DNA of 64,000 nucleotides from Nemopilema nomurai. Its lineage: Eukaryota; Cnidaria; Scyphozoa; Rhizostomeae; Rhizostomatidae. The stretch is from the NCBI GenBank assembly GCA_003864495.1, contig ML133499.1, positions 1,302,001 through 1,366,000 on the forward strand. Direction: 5' to 3'. The notes beneath the pieces were generated by a model, which made no database searches, was not told the DNA's origin, and saw only the letters and a list, made by a program, of their open reading frames with translations. This document shows positions 52,401 to 64,000 of the stretch, piece after piece; the first letter of the stretch is position 1; every line of letters begins with the position of its first letter. The translations under genes were made by a program, and so were the position numbers.

Positions 52401-55400
52401 CAAGGTCATTTATTGTGCTTCAGTGATTGCATAGAATCAAGAATTTTAAATGAAAAGGATTGATTGATGTGTCATTTCATAACAAAGCACCATGCATATC
52501 ATTGGCACCATCTTAGATTTGGTTGAAACTATAAGCACACAAATATTTTTAGAAGAGAATACATTGCTGAAAGTTTAATTCTGCAAAATCTTAGTACTGC
52601 CAAAATTGGTTCCTTGTCTGTTGCTGCTAGAAGGTCATTTCCATGCTCATTAATTTTTGAGTCATTTAAGCAATGAAGCTAAAATTTTCAACATAGTATT
52701 TTCTCCAAAAAGGGTTCACTTAGTTATTGTTTAAACATGGGGTTGTGCTCACAGGTACTAAAATAACCCTTGTGTTTTCATTCAAGACACAGCCTGATGA
52801 ACATCAAGACTTTATATATTCAAGGCTATAAATTCTCCTTCAATCACTGCTTACTAAACACATGGTATTTATTTGACACAGACGCAAATGTTTGAAGCCA
52901 AGGAGCAGATGAAAAGGAAGGAAAAAGAGCTCCGAAGAGCTGCTGCTGGTAGAGGCAAAACCAGCACCCTGCTCAGTGGATTTGGGAGCATGTCGTCTTC
53001 AATGGCCCGGACTGAACCAAGCAACCCAATCGTAGGTGACAGTGCCATCTCGGAACCTTCGCCACCAAAACCTTCATACCCAACCAGGTATGTTTAATAC
53101 TTTTAAACTTTTCTGTTTACAATGACAAAAATTATAATTTTTTTTATTCCTGAAGTTAAAATTTTTTTTATTTATTTTTAAAATTTATTTTTTTATTCCT
53201 GTCTTTATTTTTAATCAGGACATCATTTAAGGAATTTTAGCCCCCATTGCCAGGAGTAATTAAGTTGAAAAATCCAAGCTCATTGCAGTAGGAGTTTTAA
53301 ACTTAAATATAGGGTTTATTTTACTCATTGAATCTTCTGCCAGGGAAAGAGTTTTCTCTCTAGAAAGAGTTTTGCTTTTGAAGTTCCACATGCTCCAGTT
53401 TGACTCTTTGTACCATATTTATATTAATCCATCTCAAAATTACCATTTTTTAGTTAGTAACAATGCCTATCTTGTATTGGAACTACGCAGAGTCACGCCC
53501 CCCTGGTTACGGTGCAAATACTTGTGGATACTCAGACGGTTATTTGTTTTCCAGGTCAACAGGCGGGGGTAAAGCTCTGAAGCTAGGCGGAAAAGGGAAA
53601 GATGTTGACTCGTTTGTTGATAAGCTCAGACAGGAAGGAACAGGTTAGCACTCAATTTTTATTACGTATCGTTGTTGTTGTTGTTGTTGTTGTTGCTGCT
53701 TTGTTTTCATATAAAGCCTCGTTATGATGTTTTGACACTCCTTGGGCATACTCATTTAGTTAACTTTTGTTAGTGCCGTTAGATTTTTGCTAACGATGTG
53801 CACGATCGAGCACAAAACCGACAAAGCCGTTAACTACAGGATTCAAAGTCTTCTACCAGTAAGGCCCACGCTTTAAAAAGCATATCATTTGTTGGTTGAC
53901 AAATTTGGAGACTTAGATTTATCGCAAAATTTAGATTTTCAGTAATGTGGCGCAGTAATATTATTATTGGTAAGTTCAAACAGTCAGTGAAGTTGTCGGT
54001 GCATTTTCCAAGTATTCCAATAAAAGTAGGTGCCCCAATCAATTGTGTATCGTCTGCTTGAAGTAGGTTCCAGAACCCTATTAATTCCTTTTCACCTTCA
54101 GGTATCAAGAATACGTCCCGTTTTGCAATGGTTCTGAAATACTAGTTCTCCATGTGGTAGCTCGCACAGTCCAATGTATGCCTCCTTGGGTATGCATTCT
54201 GTTAACTCTCTCGTCCTCTCATATGCTTCCCATACTTTGTACGTTCAACACTTTGGAAATGTTTGTTTATTTTTCTAGAAGTCATCACTCAGGTGTCCTC
54301 CAGAGCACTCACAAAGGCACCAACCCCGGCTGTTCCTATGTCCAGGTAAATTCAACATTTCTGAAGCTACATGTCACAGCTGCATTGCCAAAAACATTTA
54401 TACCTCAAGTACATCCTAAAGATTCTTAACAGCTCATATTTATAACCCCAGTGTCCACACCTGGCATCAAAAGCCAAGGTTAAAGTCTTCTTGTCTTCAA
54501 CTCCACTTTGTTGGAGAGAAGTTAGTTTTTCTAGCGCCCACGTTTAGCGTCAAAAACAAAAGCTATAGCCTTGTCCCAAAAAACGAGTGATTCTCGAAGA
54601 AAGTTTTCTGCCCTAAAAGTGATCTCAGGGCATACCCCTGATGAAATGGAGTCTTTTATATCGTTTGCTTAATTCTCTTTCACTTGGTTGAGAAAAATGC
54701 CTCTTGTAGGGAGCCTGGCTTAACTCTCAACTCCTTAGTTCGTTTTACTCTGCTGACAAATTTTCGCCCAACCACTTTTTGGTAAATGTTTTTAAGCCCT
54801 TTCTCAAATTGGAATAAAAAAATTTCCAGTACTTTAAATTTAATATACTTTTCTGTTGCTCTGCTAACAAGTTAAGATCTTAATTTCGTTTTTTTTGTAG
54901 TGTCCATATTAAGATTGACGAGAAGATTACCCTAACAACTGGTCGTCACGGGGGACTGGAGAACATGGAAGTGAAAGGGATGGTTCTGCTTAGAATATCT
55001 GAACCCGCTTTGACCAAAATTTGTCTCCAGATCGAGAACAATGATAACAGGGGCTTCCAAATGCAGGTAATCGACTTTTAAACGACCCTTTCTAATGCCA
55101 TTTTGACGAAGTTAGAACTTGATGTCAGACTAGCCTGGATATCTATATATTCATCAGGGGCGCATCCAAGGGGGGTTGGGTTGTGGGGGTTACAACCCCC
55201 GCTTTTTTGGCAAGGAAGTGAATTTTGCCCTATTCCCATGGAAATCCAATGTCTTTATGCCCCATTTGTACCACGAAACCCCTGCCCTTAAAATATCCTA
55301 GTTGCGTCCCTCAATTTAACCTTGCCTGACAAAAAAGGGGTATCTTATAAAACCCTTGATAATGATGGAAATACCTTTCCTTCAATCATTTCACCCCCCC

Positions 55401-57651
55401 CCCCCCATTTTTGATGACTCTGTCAAGTTGCTTTAAACCGGCTGTGGACCGTTTGAGAATCGTTGTCAGATTCTTGTTAGAAAAGCTATCAGTCATTTTG
55501 TGTATAATGAGCGATTCTCCTTCCCCCATATATACGACAATGCCATTCAAAACTGATTTGAGAGAATAGAGGCCATTTAAAAGTGCAGTAACACTAATTT
55601 GGCCTATTTTTAAATATTTTTTGCCATCATCAATGAAGTTTCCAATTAGAATCTTTATTGATGAATTAAGTCTTTGCAGGTGATATCAGAACGCATTTTA
55701 ATTTGTGTTCATTTATTGCCACTTCATAGCTAACGTTGGAATAACTTTAATGTTATGTCTTTGCTTTTTAGACCCATCCAAATATTGACAAAAAGCTGTT
55801 CAGCCAGAGCTCCCTCATAGCACTCAAACAAAGTGGAAAAGGCTTCCCACTAAACAATGAGATTGGTGTCGTCAAGTGGCGATTGCAGACAAAAGATGAA
55901 AACATGATACCACTAACTAGTAAGATATCTACCATCAACTTAGTCGCCTCCCAAAGTTTAAGAAGATGTCTTTTCAGAGGCGAAAAAAACCCAGTTTACT
56001 TCGTTTTATGTCCCTCCGCCTCTGTGTGACGGATGCCCATGGATTGTCACTCGAAAGCTGTATCCGAAGAACTTTAATTGGCGCTAGATAGCTGATTTTG
56101 ATATGAACAATATGTACTTTTAGCTGCTCTGATGCAGGCCTAATTTACTGCCTGTCTTTTCAAATTATTATTGCCAGGCCTGAAGATGTAAAAATGCATG
56201 ACTTTTGCCCTAATTACGATGCAAAGCAGTGGCAACAGCATCACATTGGAAATAATAAAATACTATTTGGAAACAAATCTGCTAAATATATTAAATCATA
56301 TCATACACTAAGTTAAATCTGCTAGATGGGTTGGCCTTGTTTGAATGTCACTCCTTTGGCATACAGACAGCCAGGCCTTGTAAAAATGTTTCAATAATGT
56401 CTGCAACTTTCCTTCTAAACAGCTTATCACAACGAAAAGACAGGCGTTGGTACATAATCAGTTGCCAATGAAAGTTTCCTTTCTCTTGCAGTCAACTGTT
56501 GGCCTAATGAGAATGACGGCCAGTGTGAAGTGACTATTGAATATGAACTTAACCTTGAGGATCTGGAACTGAATGACGTCACTATCCAAATACCTGTACC
56601 GTGAGTGTGATTTGTTGATTCAATGTTTGATGGTCTGATTAGATGATCAGATGTTTTGTTTAATCAATCGATTGTTTTTAGAAATGGGATCGCTAAATTG
56701 ACCTTATTGTGCCCATTGTCATTTATGTTTGTAAGAGGAAATGTGTGTAATTCTATCATGAACGGTTGTTAATTTATCAGATCACTGCGCAATAACGAAT
56801 GATTTTAATTTGATTAAGCATTTCACCATTCAACTAATCATGACTCATTTCGATTTAAGAGAATTCAGCATTTTTTTAAAAAAAATATTGTAGTCGATAT
56901 AAGAGATTTAAATTATTTGATTTAATATTGTTCTTTGTTAACTTTCTCTTTGATTAGTGCTAATGGTCAATTAATTATTTAATGCTATCATAATTGGGTC
57001 CCTACCAGCCTTCCAGTGTATTTTTGTTTTTCACATAGATCCGGTGTTGGTGGACCAGTGGTTGGAGAGGTGTCTGGGGATTATTATTTTGATCAAAAGA
57101 AGTCAGTGCTTGATTGGCAGTTGCCAGTTATTGATGCATCGAACTCTCAAGGGAGCCTAGAGTTCGCAATGTCCGGACACCCAGATGATTTCTACCCTAT
57201 CCATGTTTCATTTTACTCGCAGAAAACTATCTGCAAGCTACAGGTTAGTTTTCTACCTCCAGTCGTTTCGAGTTTTTCAAAAAAAATTTTTCAAGAAAAC
57301 TTACTTACTTTTGTTTTAAACTGTTTTCAATGACAATTTAATTTGTTTTACAACTGTTTCTTATATATGCATTTGCATATATATGCAACTGTTGCTTATA
57401 TATGCATTTGCCTGAAGCGAATTTAAAAGCACTTTTACGTTTCACTGGCCCACATTTTCAGATTGACGGTCCGCGTTTTCGTATAGGAGTTCCATGCTTT
57501 ATGTGTCACTTTTTAGTTGCAGCATTTGTGATGTTTTATAGCAATTTTGTTCCTTTTTTAGGTTTTAGAGATACAAAACTCCGAGTCGAAAGCAGCAGTT
57601 AAATATTCTCATGAAAGAGCATTGACTGTCGAGAAGTACGAAATAGTGTGA
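49486..57651 (+). CDS. ARCN1: Coatomer subunit delta (delta-COP, archain)
   Basis: Subunit of the COPI F-subcomplex, which coats Golgi-derived vesicles for retrograde transport to the ER. Exons: 49486-49488 (ATG only), 50798-50837, 51074-51297, 52028-52207, 52882-53087, 53555-53643, 54279-54345, 54901-55066, 55772-55919, 56492-56600, 57039-57243 and 57562-57651 (TGA 57649-57651). They total 1527 bases, giving 508 residues (human 511). Residues 1-135 are the longin domain ([33 protein letters not shown]). A charged linker follows, then [19 protein letters not shown]. From 270 to the end is the mu-homology domain ([35 protein letters not shown]), ending VEKYEIV like human VDKYEIL. No motif is missing. 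A poly(A) signal lies at 58306. Confidence 0.97.
50160..50533. mobile_element. Family E MITE, copy 2
   Basis: This lies in ARCN1 intron 1. It shares the blocks GGCTTAAAATTGC, TTTTTCTTTGATCTTAAGGC, TTAGGCAAGAATGATTTAGA and GCAAAAAATTAGGTATTCTT with 39855-40082. It ends TTCTTATTAAAAAGTGTGTT, equivalent to that copy's right inverted repeat. The left end is not clear. Confidence 0.6.
53671..53695. repeat. (GTT)n microsatellite
   Basis: Eight GTT units lie in ARCN1 intron 6, just behind the exon ending at 53643. Confidence 0.9.
55157..55310. mobile_element. Short GC-ended MITE-like element in ARCN1 intron 8
   Basis: The left end CAGGGGCGCATCCAAG and the right end CTAGTTGCGTCCCTCA are imperfect inverted repeats about 154 bases apart. 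The interior begins with a GGGTTGTGGGGGTTACAACC hairpin. It has no coding capacity. Confidence 0.5.
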
Positions 57652-58305
57652 AAAAACAATCCTTTTCATTAAGTTGATTCGTTGAAGCAATGTTTATTAA
57701 TGAATTGGGCCAAGAAAGATAAAAGTTTAAATAATAAGATCGTCCTATTAGCTTTTATGAAATGGTTGCATTAAAACCTAGTTAAACAAAGTGCTTGTTT
57801 AGGCAATATAAAGCAGTCGCATTTTCACGCCCCCTACCCCCTTCCCCCCCCTAGATTCAAATGATTGGAAGATAGTTAAAAAGACAGTTAGGAGACAAGG
57901 ATTTGGAACTGGACTGCCCTATTGTAGCAATGCCTAGGCCCCATCGCGTTTGGTCGGTAATAATCTTAGTTGAAATTGCAGCATAATTTTTTGGGAGATT
58001 GTTTAGGGGCTATTGGTAATAAGTTATGCATCACTGTATTTCCTCGACACAACTGATAAATTTTCTTTCGGGCACATTTAGCTACAAATTCTTCAAATAA
58101 TTATTTCGAGAACAGAGTCATTTTATCCACAAAGTACGTAGAATTGCCTTGCCAGGGGACTGTTAATGTGTAAGTTATACATTTATTCGTTTACCTCCAA
58201 GATTATTGGGTTGACCGAATTTGTTTTTCATATTATGATAAATGGAAACTGATTGCTAAAGAGTTAACAGAAGATTTCTGTGGACCCTGAAGATATGAAG
58301 TGATC

Positions 58306-58311
58306 AATAAA
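58306..58311 (+). promoter_or_regulatory. Probable ARCN1 poly(A) signal
   Basis: AATAAA lies about 655 bases behind the ARCN1 stop codon, followed by a GT-rich stretch (TTTGTTTGTAG). It is the first canonical signal after the gene. Position supports it; usage is inferred. Confidence 0.5.
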
Positions 58312-59149
58312 ACAGTTTTCATAGATACAACTCATTTGTTTGTAGAGACGATTTAATAACTGTATTCTTTTCTCAATAAGGTAATCAAATTTGAAGCATC
58401 AGTTTCTCTTTGTTTCGCTAATCCTCCGCACGCGTATTAGAGATTAGATAAGTAAATTAGAGTACATGAAGGTTTCAAATGAATGGATCAATTTGTTTCG
58501 CAAATCTTCCGACCAAAAAGTAGAAAGTTTGAGGTGAGTAATTGAGAGTTAATGAAAATTCTAGATGAATAAAGTCACAGTACATGCAAATTTCAAATGA
58601 GTGAATTTGTTTCGCTAATCTTCCGCACATTTAGTAGAAAATTTTAGATGAGTAATTCAGAGGAAATGAAAATTCTAGATGAGTACGTGGGTAAAAAAGA
58701 GTAGATAAATATGAATAGCGACAAGCCAATGATAAATAGCTTTGTTTGTATACAATCTTCGTGGTACTTAGAGTTTGGGATATTGGAAATTGCAAGGGAT
58801 TGAACTCTTGGCAGAAAAGAAGTAGCTATGGGAAAGCAGATGTCGCTTGAATGTGAAACAATCCATGAAAGATACTTGCTGTTTTTTTGCCCGGTCATTG
58901 CAGACTTGGCCGGCGATTTGCCTTAGAAAGGGGGGGGGGGGGAGAGGGGCAAAATTTCAAGAAAGCGGTTGATGGTTGGTGGTAAGGAAGGTTTTTAGTA
59001 AGTGTCATTCTAGATATTATCTTACAACTAACCAGTTGAACTGTAGTATATTTGACCTTCTTTACGACTCACTGCAAAGTTATTTCTATTTCGTTCCATA
59101 TTTTCGTAAAGAAATTTGCTCTATAATGAAACGTAAGAAGTTCACCTCC

Positions 59150-59305
59150 CCTCTGATTTTGACACCCCTCCCTGATTTCGACACCCCTCCCTGATTTTGA
59201 CACCCCTCCCTGATTTTGACATTTCTCCTTGATTTTGACATCCCTCTCTGACTTTGACATCCCTCTCTGACTTTGACGCTTCTCCCCGATTTTGACTCGC
59301 TGATT
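59150..59305. repeat. 19-bp minisatellite, about eight copies
   Basis: Head-to-tail units of consensus CTGATTTTGACACCCCTCC run without spacers, drifting to CTGACTTTGACATCCCTCT towards the right. The long minus-strand frames over it come from the repeat. Confidence 0.95.
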
Positions 59306-60534
59306 TTTCCGACCATGTATGCATTTCGTTACAAGTGTTGATATCGTTTAAAAAACATATCAATCGCTAATTTTCGAGTGATTTCTTTTCTTTGGATATA
59401 CTTTTGGGGCATGCATCTAGGTCTGTTTGGTACTGCTTCGGAACTTTCAAACTGAAAAACAACAAACAAGCAACGACCTCAAAGGAATGCTTCGGCGAAT
59501 ATCTCTTGCAGGCCGAATCCTGGAACTAAAGTGACGTCATTTTTCATGGCGCTTACCTTTCAAAACAGGCCTAGAATTTGCCACTGACGTATATTTCTGT
59601 TAAAAGACGCGCTTTTATTTGTTTGCTTTGTTATTACAGTTTTCACCGAAACTCGTCCTCATCGTTTGCAGAAAAGTAACTAGAATCATTCCTTCCATGA
59701 AGACATTCCGAATTACAGAACTAGGCTATTTTAATTCTGTTTCAATACCTTTTCGGTTGTACCTTACAAGGACTGGCAAATTGCAAGGTTAATTGTACTT
59801 TTGATTAATTTGTTCCTGGTCACATTGACCGCATTGCGAAGCGCCAAGATTCAGTCATTTATTGCGAACAATCAAGACAGGTCGTGAAAACAGTTTAAAA
59901 GCAATTTATTTACCATCTGATCAAATCAAAATCACCATGGATGTTCTGTTGTAAGAATGTGATTTTCACGTGCTCAGTTGTTAGTATGAGCCTTTTGTGC
60001 ACGTGTTTTCGAATATGACGCCTCATAATGCCAATTAGACATCTGCCAAGCGTGGTACCCCAACATTCAGGGAAGACTTCATGCGTCGAAGGATGGGAAA
60101 GGCGATCGAGAAGAATTACTTTTTCAATTTTGCCTGAAGGTATTTCAAAATTATTTTTGACACCCTGAATAAACTGTAGAATTAGCTGCAATACACAACC
60201 ACAAACATTCACCAGAGAAAAATATCTTTAGTATTGTTACACATCTTTAATGAGTGAAAATGCACTTTCCCAGCCTTTCGAGATTCTCAGGTCGTTTTCT
60301 GCAAGAGTGTGTCTGCATGATATTCTATCACGTTCGGCATCCTCTTAGCCCTTTTCGTTCAGACGTCAAAATAATAAAAAATCACTGCAAAGACAAAAAC
60401 TTAAATAAATAAGCGTTAAATGGAGACTCTGTACTCCAATCTCTATACACTAAGTTTATCGCATATTTGAGAAAACGTAATCAAACAGTGGCGTTTATCC
60501 GGAGAAGGTCTATCAAACAAAATTTTGTCGGCTC

Positions 60535-60785
60535 TTCATTTGCCCCCCCCTCACCTTTCTTCGAAATTTTTGGTTATTGGTTAGTGTTTCCACCCATGTC
60601 TTTTATACGTGGCTTTTGGTATGAAAGACTTTCTTACTAAACTGCCGCATGCATTAATTCATAACTTCAAAATTTAAGGCGTTATTCAAGGCGTTACCAT
60701 AAAGTAAGGCGTTATTTTGGCCCTACTATCCCAGGATTTTCTACGATTGCCCCCAGTTTTTCAGGCTAGAATCGCCCCTGTAATC
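60535..60785 (+). repeat. Family D dispersed repeat, copy 2
   Basis: This has the same block order as 47960-48252: TTTGCCCCCC, TTAGTGTTTCCACCCATGTC, CTGCCGCATGC, AAGGCGTTATT, CTATCCCAGGATTTTCTACG and AGAATCGCCCCTGT. Confidence 0.7.
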
Positions 60786-61280
60786 AAAGATGGTGATATA
60801 TACTTTCCCAGTTGGAAATGCGTTTTCAGTTTCAAAAAAAGGATATTTTTTCAAAGTTTGTTGTCAATGCTATTAAAACGGGTATGCAGTAACAGCTAAA
60901 TTTTTCCCACGCAAATGTTGTCTCTTGTGGACTCTCAGTTACATTTGATGTCAACTAAAAATGAGTTGAAGACAGAAGGTTGAATCTATGTTGGCATTTT
61001 CTGGCGGAAGAGATTTTGAAAAAGAAAATTTTAAGAAAATTCCCTCAAAAATGCTCCAGAATCATTGCAACTAAAGACAGCAAATGTCTTCTATACATTT
61101 ACGTTACAAAGTAAATCACGTGACCTCCGGCGACAGGGGCCAATAAATCATTGCAAATTACACTTTTATGAAACTAATTTAAAATCATTTTTTAGCCTTT
61201 TCTGTGGCTTCTTTTATATGAAAATTTGCCCCCTTCTACTTCTGGGTCTGATTCTCCAATCCAGGTTGATGTCATCGATT

Positions 61281-61393
61281 TTTGAACAAGTGCTTTGCGG
61301 TACAAAACTTCAAATTAGCAAGAAAAAGCGGAACTAATTTTTGCATAATTAAAGTACTTTTTCGTCCGAAACTCCTCAGAGTATGCAAACGAT
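61281..61393 (-). mobile_element. Family B dispersed repeat, copy 4 (partial)
   Basis: In reverse complement this carries the 3' half of the family B repeat: TTGAACAAGTGCTTTGCGGT, AGAAAAAGCGGAACTA, AAAGTACTTTTTCGTCCGA and CTCCTCAGAGTATGCAAACG. Confidence 0.75.
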
Positions 61394-61880
61394 TTTGTAT
61401 CTCCATATCTACGGATCTTTCATAAAAATGAACTTCAGAATTGAAATATTCATTTTTCAATTAGATGCTGCTAAAAAATCATGTTGTTTGGACCCTTTGG
61501 TCGCGAGTTACTTTGCTTTTAATATTTAGATTCTTGTTTAGATCTGACCGCAATTTGCTGCTTGAGTGAAATTCCATTGAAATGTAAAGGAAAGCTAAAT
61601 TTTGAAAATGGATTTCTTCGCAGCCTGACGGCCCAAACACTTAGAAATTTACGGCACAGACTAACTTCAACAAGAAGATTCCAATTCCATTACCCATTTT
61701 TGCCAAATGTGAAGTTAAAAATTTTTCTGGATCGGAGAATTGGAAGCAACTTTGCAACAAAATTTTTGCCTTGTCCAAAAAATTTGTATCCCATGACCAC
61801 CTCGTTCTCGTCTTCGGCCTAACCTCTCTTCCCTCAATTTCTTGTTTCCGTACATTTTTCTATCAGGTGACTTGGCAAAA

Positions 61881-61987
61881 ATGGCGAGCAAGGAAGAGGT
61901 TGCCGTAAGGGTGAAAAATCATCTTCCACCGGGAATAAGATGCCTTCGTTCCTGCTCTAATTCTGAAAAGCAACCAAGTGAAACGTG
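61881..61987 (+). CDS. Probable first coding exon of an unrecognised gene
   Basis: ATG at 61881 has a good context (GCAAAAATGGCG) and opens 35 codons plus two bases. They begin MASKEEVAVRVKNHLPPGIR, end QPSETW in phase 2, and are followed by a consensus-like donor GTATGT at 61988. The composition looks protein-coding, but I recognise no family. No second exon is visible before the window ends, so the first intron would exceed 2 kb. Confidence 0.4.
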
Positions 61988-63905
61988 GTATGTAAATTAC
62001 TTTGGCGTCGCTCGTTATGTTTTGATTTCAGTGATCAAAGATTACCGGTTATAGCGTCCTGGCAACCTACCAGAAAAAAATTATTTCAGCACAAACTAGA
62101 GAAAATTTGTAGAAACTGAGAACTCTCTTGGCTGGCTTAGTTTAAAAGGCAATTTGTATAAAAGTGAAATGCAAGAGCTGTCCGAAATATTTTTTGACGC
62201 TTATTGGGCGTGTGTCTCTTTATAAACACGGCCTGTGGTCGACCCGGATTTTATATATAAATTTTGATTAATAAGCTTTTTTTTAATCCACTGATCAACA
62301 AAGACAATTGAAACTTCTATTTACCGAACATCCCCGTTCAGTTTTAGTGGTTTTTAAGAAACCTTGCTCATTGGTTTAACCGCAGCCATTTTAGCCGGTC
62401 CTAGGAAAGAAATCTGAACCGGGTGTTCTGTTTGGAAAATGTTCTTTTTTGTTGGCAAACACATAAGCTACTTTATAACCAGCCAATTGTGATGGCTAAA
62501 TGATATTACTTAGGCTTTTCATTATATACTTCTCAAATGTTAATTGATTTCTGATCAGCTTGCTGAAACTTCCACGTATCTTGTTATTCTATTGATATAG
62601 GCCCATTCATAGACAAAGTAATTTCGCCATTATTTTAAATAACAAAAAGCACAATTTAGCACCTCTAAGGGATCATTTCTTCTGCATGTTGACTACTTTA
62701 ACGAACTTTCTAATCTATGATATTAACCTAAAAGTTAATATCAGAGGTCAAATTCACTTTAAAAAGACGTAAAAATACAGTGATTCTGTTGGACAAAATT
62801 GTGTTCCTTTGTATAATATTCACAAGCTTTAATCAAAGAAACATTCCTATTAAAAGTTATATGATAGCAAGACTAGCTTTTAAATAAAATATTAAAACAG
62901 TGAAATATTAAAACTGTTTGTACAATTGAAACAGTGGTGAAGTCTTGAAGTTAAAACCATGTCTAACTGTTAGTACAGTACTTCATGAAAAGAGAATATT
63001 TTTTATTGGTTTTAGCTATCATATGTTATCTTAGGTAAACAAATTGAAACAAATGAAGGCAAGTGAAGTCAGTAGTTACTTCAGAAATTATCCTGTTGAA
63101 GTTGCTTAATTTGCCCTTTTAAGAAAAAAGGTTTGTTCTATCAACATCCTGCAAGAGAGATCTCTTTTATCAAAATCCTACTGGTCTGTTTCATCTGTTT
63201 CTCATGAACACTGAAAATCATAGCAGATAAATCATTACCTTACTTCAATATGCCCTGAAAAGGAAAAAAATATTGGTGTCATAGATAAATAGATAGCATG
63301 TTCTCTTTTAGAGTGGATACTTAAAAATAGATTTTTAGGGTGAAATAAAAACATTGCTGACAGCTTCACATATGATAGAAATTTTCATTATTTTTCAGAA
63401 GCAAAATAAAATCATTTTTTCAATAATAACACTGTATTAAAGGTGTCTACATTACCATTATGAAACAAGAGGTTGCACTCTAAAAAATAAATAGACTTTA
63501 GAAAGGAAAGGAATTGTGTTTATTTGAAGGCTTTAACTCCCCTTTATCTGACTGCATTCACTGTGCATTCTGTATATTTTAGATTTGGGTAAAAATCCTT
63601 TAATTTTGAAACACAGTCCAAATATATCCTTGCTACCCTTTTATGGGAGGAATAATCTTGACACCACTGCTGAATCAACTTTGAGCCAATTTTTCTTTAA
63701 TTGTTGCCTATTTGTTATGGTTAAAAGTTTTTCTGTAGAGTTTTGCTCATAGTATAATCACTGTTGTACAATTTTAAGCCTGTAAAATGCTGATTCTATT
63801 TAGGCAGCTACTGTTGATACTCAAATGTTATCCTTAGAGGTAAAACTGTGATCATTGTATGAAAAAAATTATGGTTCTTCTTTTGTGAGCATGTGCTTTG
63901 GGCAT
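61988..63905. other. AT-rich region without visible gene
   Basis: No open frame of note, splice-bounded coding block, tandem array or inverted-repeat element was seen here. It may be the first intron of the gene whose exon ends at 61987. Confidence 0.5.
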
Positions 63906-64000
63906 GGCTAGAAAAAGCGGAACTAGTTTTTGCATACTTAAAGTACTTTTTCCTCTGACACTCCTCAGAGTACGTAAACATCAGAAAATAACCAAAAACT
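63906..64000 (-). mobile_element. Family B dispersed repeat, copy 5, cut by window end
   Basis: In reverse complement the final 95 bases match family B: CTAGAAAAAGCGGAACTAGT, TTAAAGTACTTTTTC, ACTCCTCAGAGTACGTAAAC and AAAATAACCAAAAACT. Confidence 0.75.

Larger units (their letters stand above)
57652..61880. other. Spacer downstream of ARCN1
   Basis: This starts with the ARCN1 3' untranslated region, ending near 58330. It then contains a poly-G run at about 58928, the 19-bp minisatellite (59150-59305), a family D copy (60535-60785) and a reversed family B copy (61281-61393). A minus-strand frame at 60212-59910 has mixed composition, but no recognised domain and only a weak acceptor, so I do not call it a gene. 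Confidence 0.55.

Noticed and set aside
57355..57412. TATATATGCATTTGCATATATATGCA hairpin (given by position) near the last ARCN1 intron
   Set aside because: Simple AT-rich palindromic repeat with no supporting context.
59910..60212. 100-codon minus-strand frame (SHPSTHEVFPECWGTTLGR)
   Set aside because: Protein-like composition and a weak acceptor near 60160, but no family recognised and no partner exon; not enough to call.

Overview
This is an intron-rich animal nuclear window, most likely from a cnidarian or another early-branching metazoan. It is AT-rich, every identified gene is split by GT-AG introns of about 0.3-3 kb, the proteins are close to human orthologues over their domains, and introns and spacers are full of short inverted-repeat transposons and minisatellites. 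The phylum is an inference; no mitochondrial or rRNA marker is present.

Layout: (1) 1-4251 (+), the last six coding exons of an ABCC/MRP-type ABC transporter (second nucleotide-binding domain). (2) 8094-20979 (+), a complete 12-exon gene for an RSF1-like chromatin remodelling subunit with a DDT/WHIM-type domain, a PHD finger and acidic regions, 1541 residues. (3) 28875-39233 (-), a seven-exon ETS-domain transcription factor of about 360 residues. It is tail-to-tail with RSF1 and holds a 1.4-kb THAP-bearing transposon in its last intron. (4) 43043-47331 (+), a six-exon succinate dehydrogenase cytochrome b560 subunit gene (SDHC), divergent from the ETS gene. (5) 49486-57651 (+), a 12-exon coatomer delta subunit gene (ARCN1), 508 residues. 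(6) 61881-61987 (+), a probable first coding exon of an unrecognised gene running off the window.

I joined exons by hand from splice signals. All phases agree and each complete gene gives a length divisible by three. The genes are functionally unrelated housekeeping and regulatory genes: export at the membrane, nucleosome spacing, transcription, respiratory complex II and COPI vesicle coat. There is no operon-like logic.

Spacers and introns carry at least five dispersed short element families (called A-E here), a decayed hAT transposase, a THAP transposon remnant and several minisatellites. The most unusual points are: an RSF1 whose long acidic region lies before the DDT-type domain instead of between it and the PHD finger; an RSF1 stop codon embedded in a 21-bp tandem array that supplies further in-frame stops; a head-to-head inverted 34-bp minisatellite in an ABCC intron; and the terminal-inverted-repeat element with a frameshifted THAP domain.
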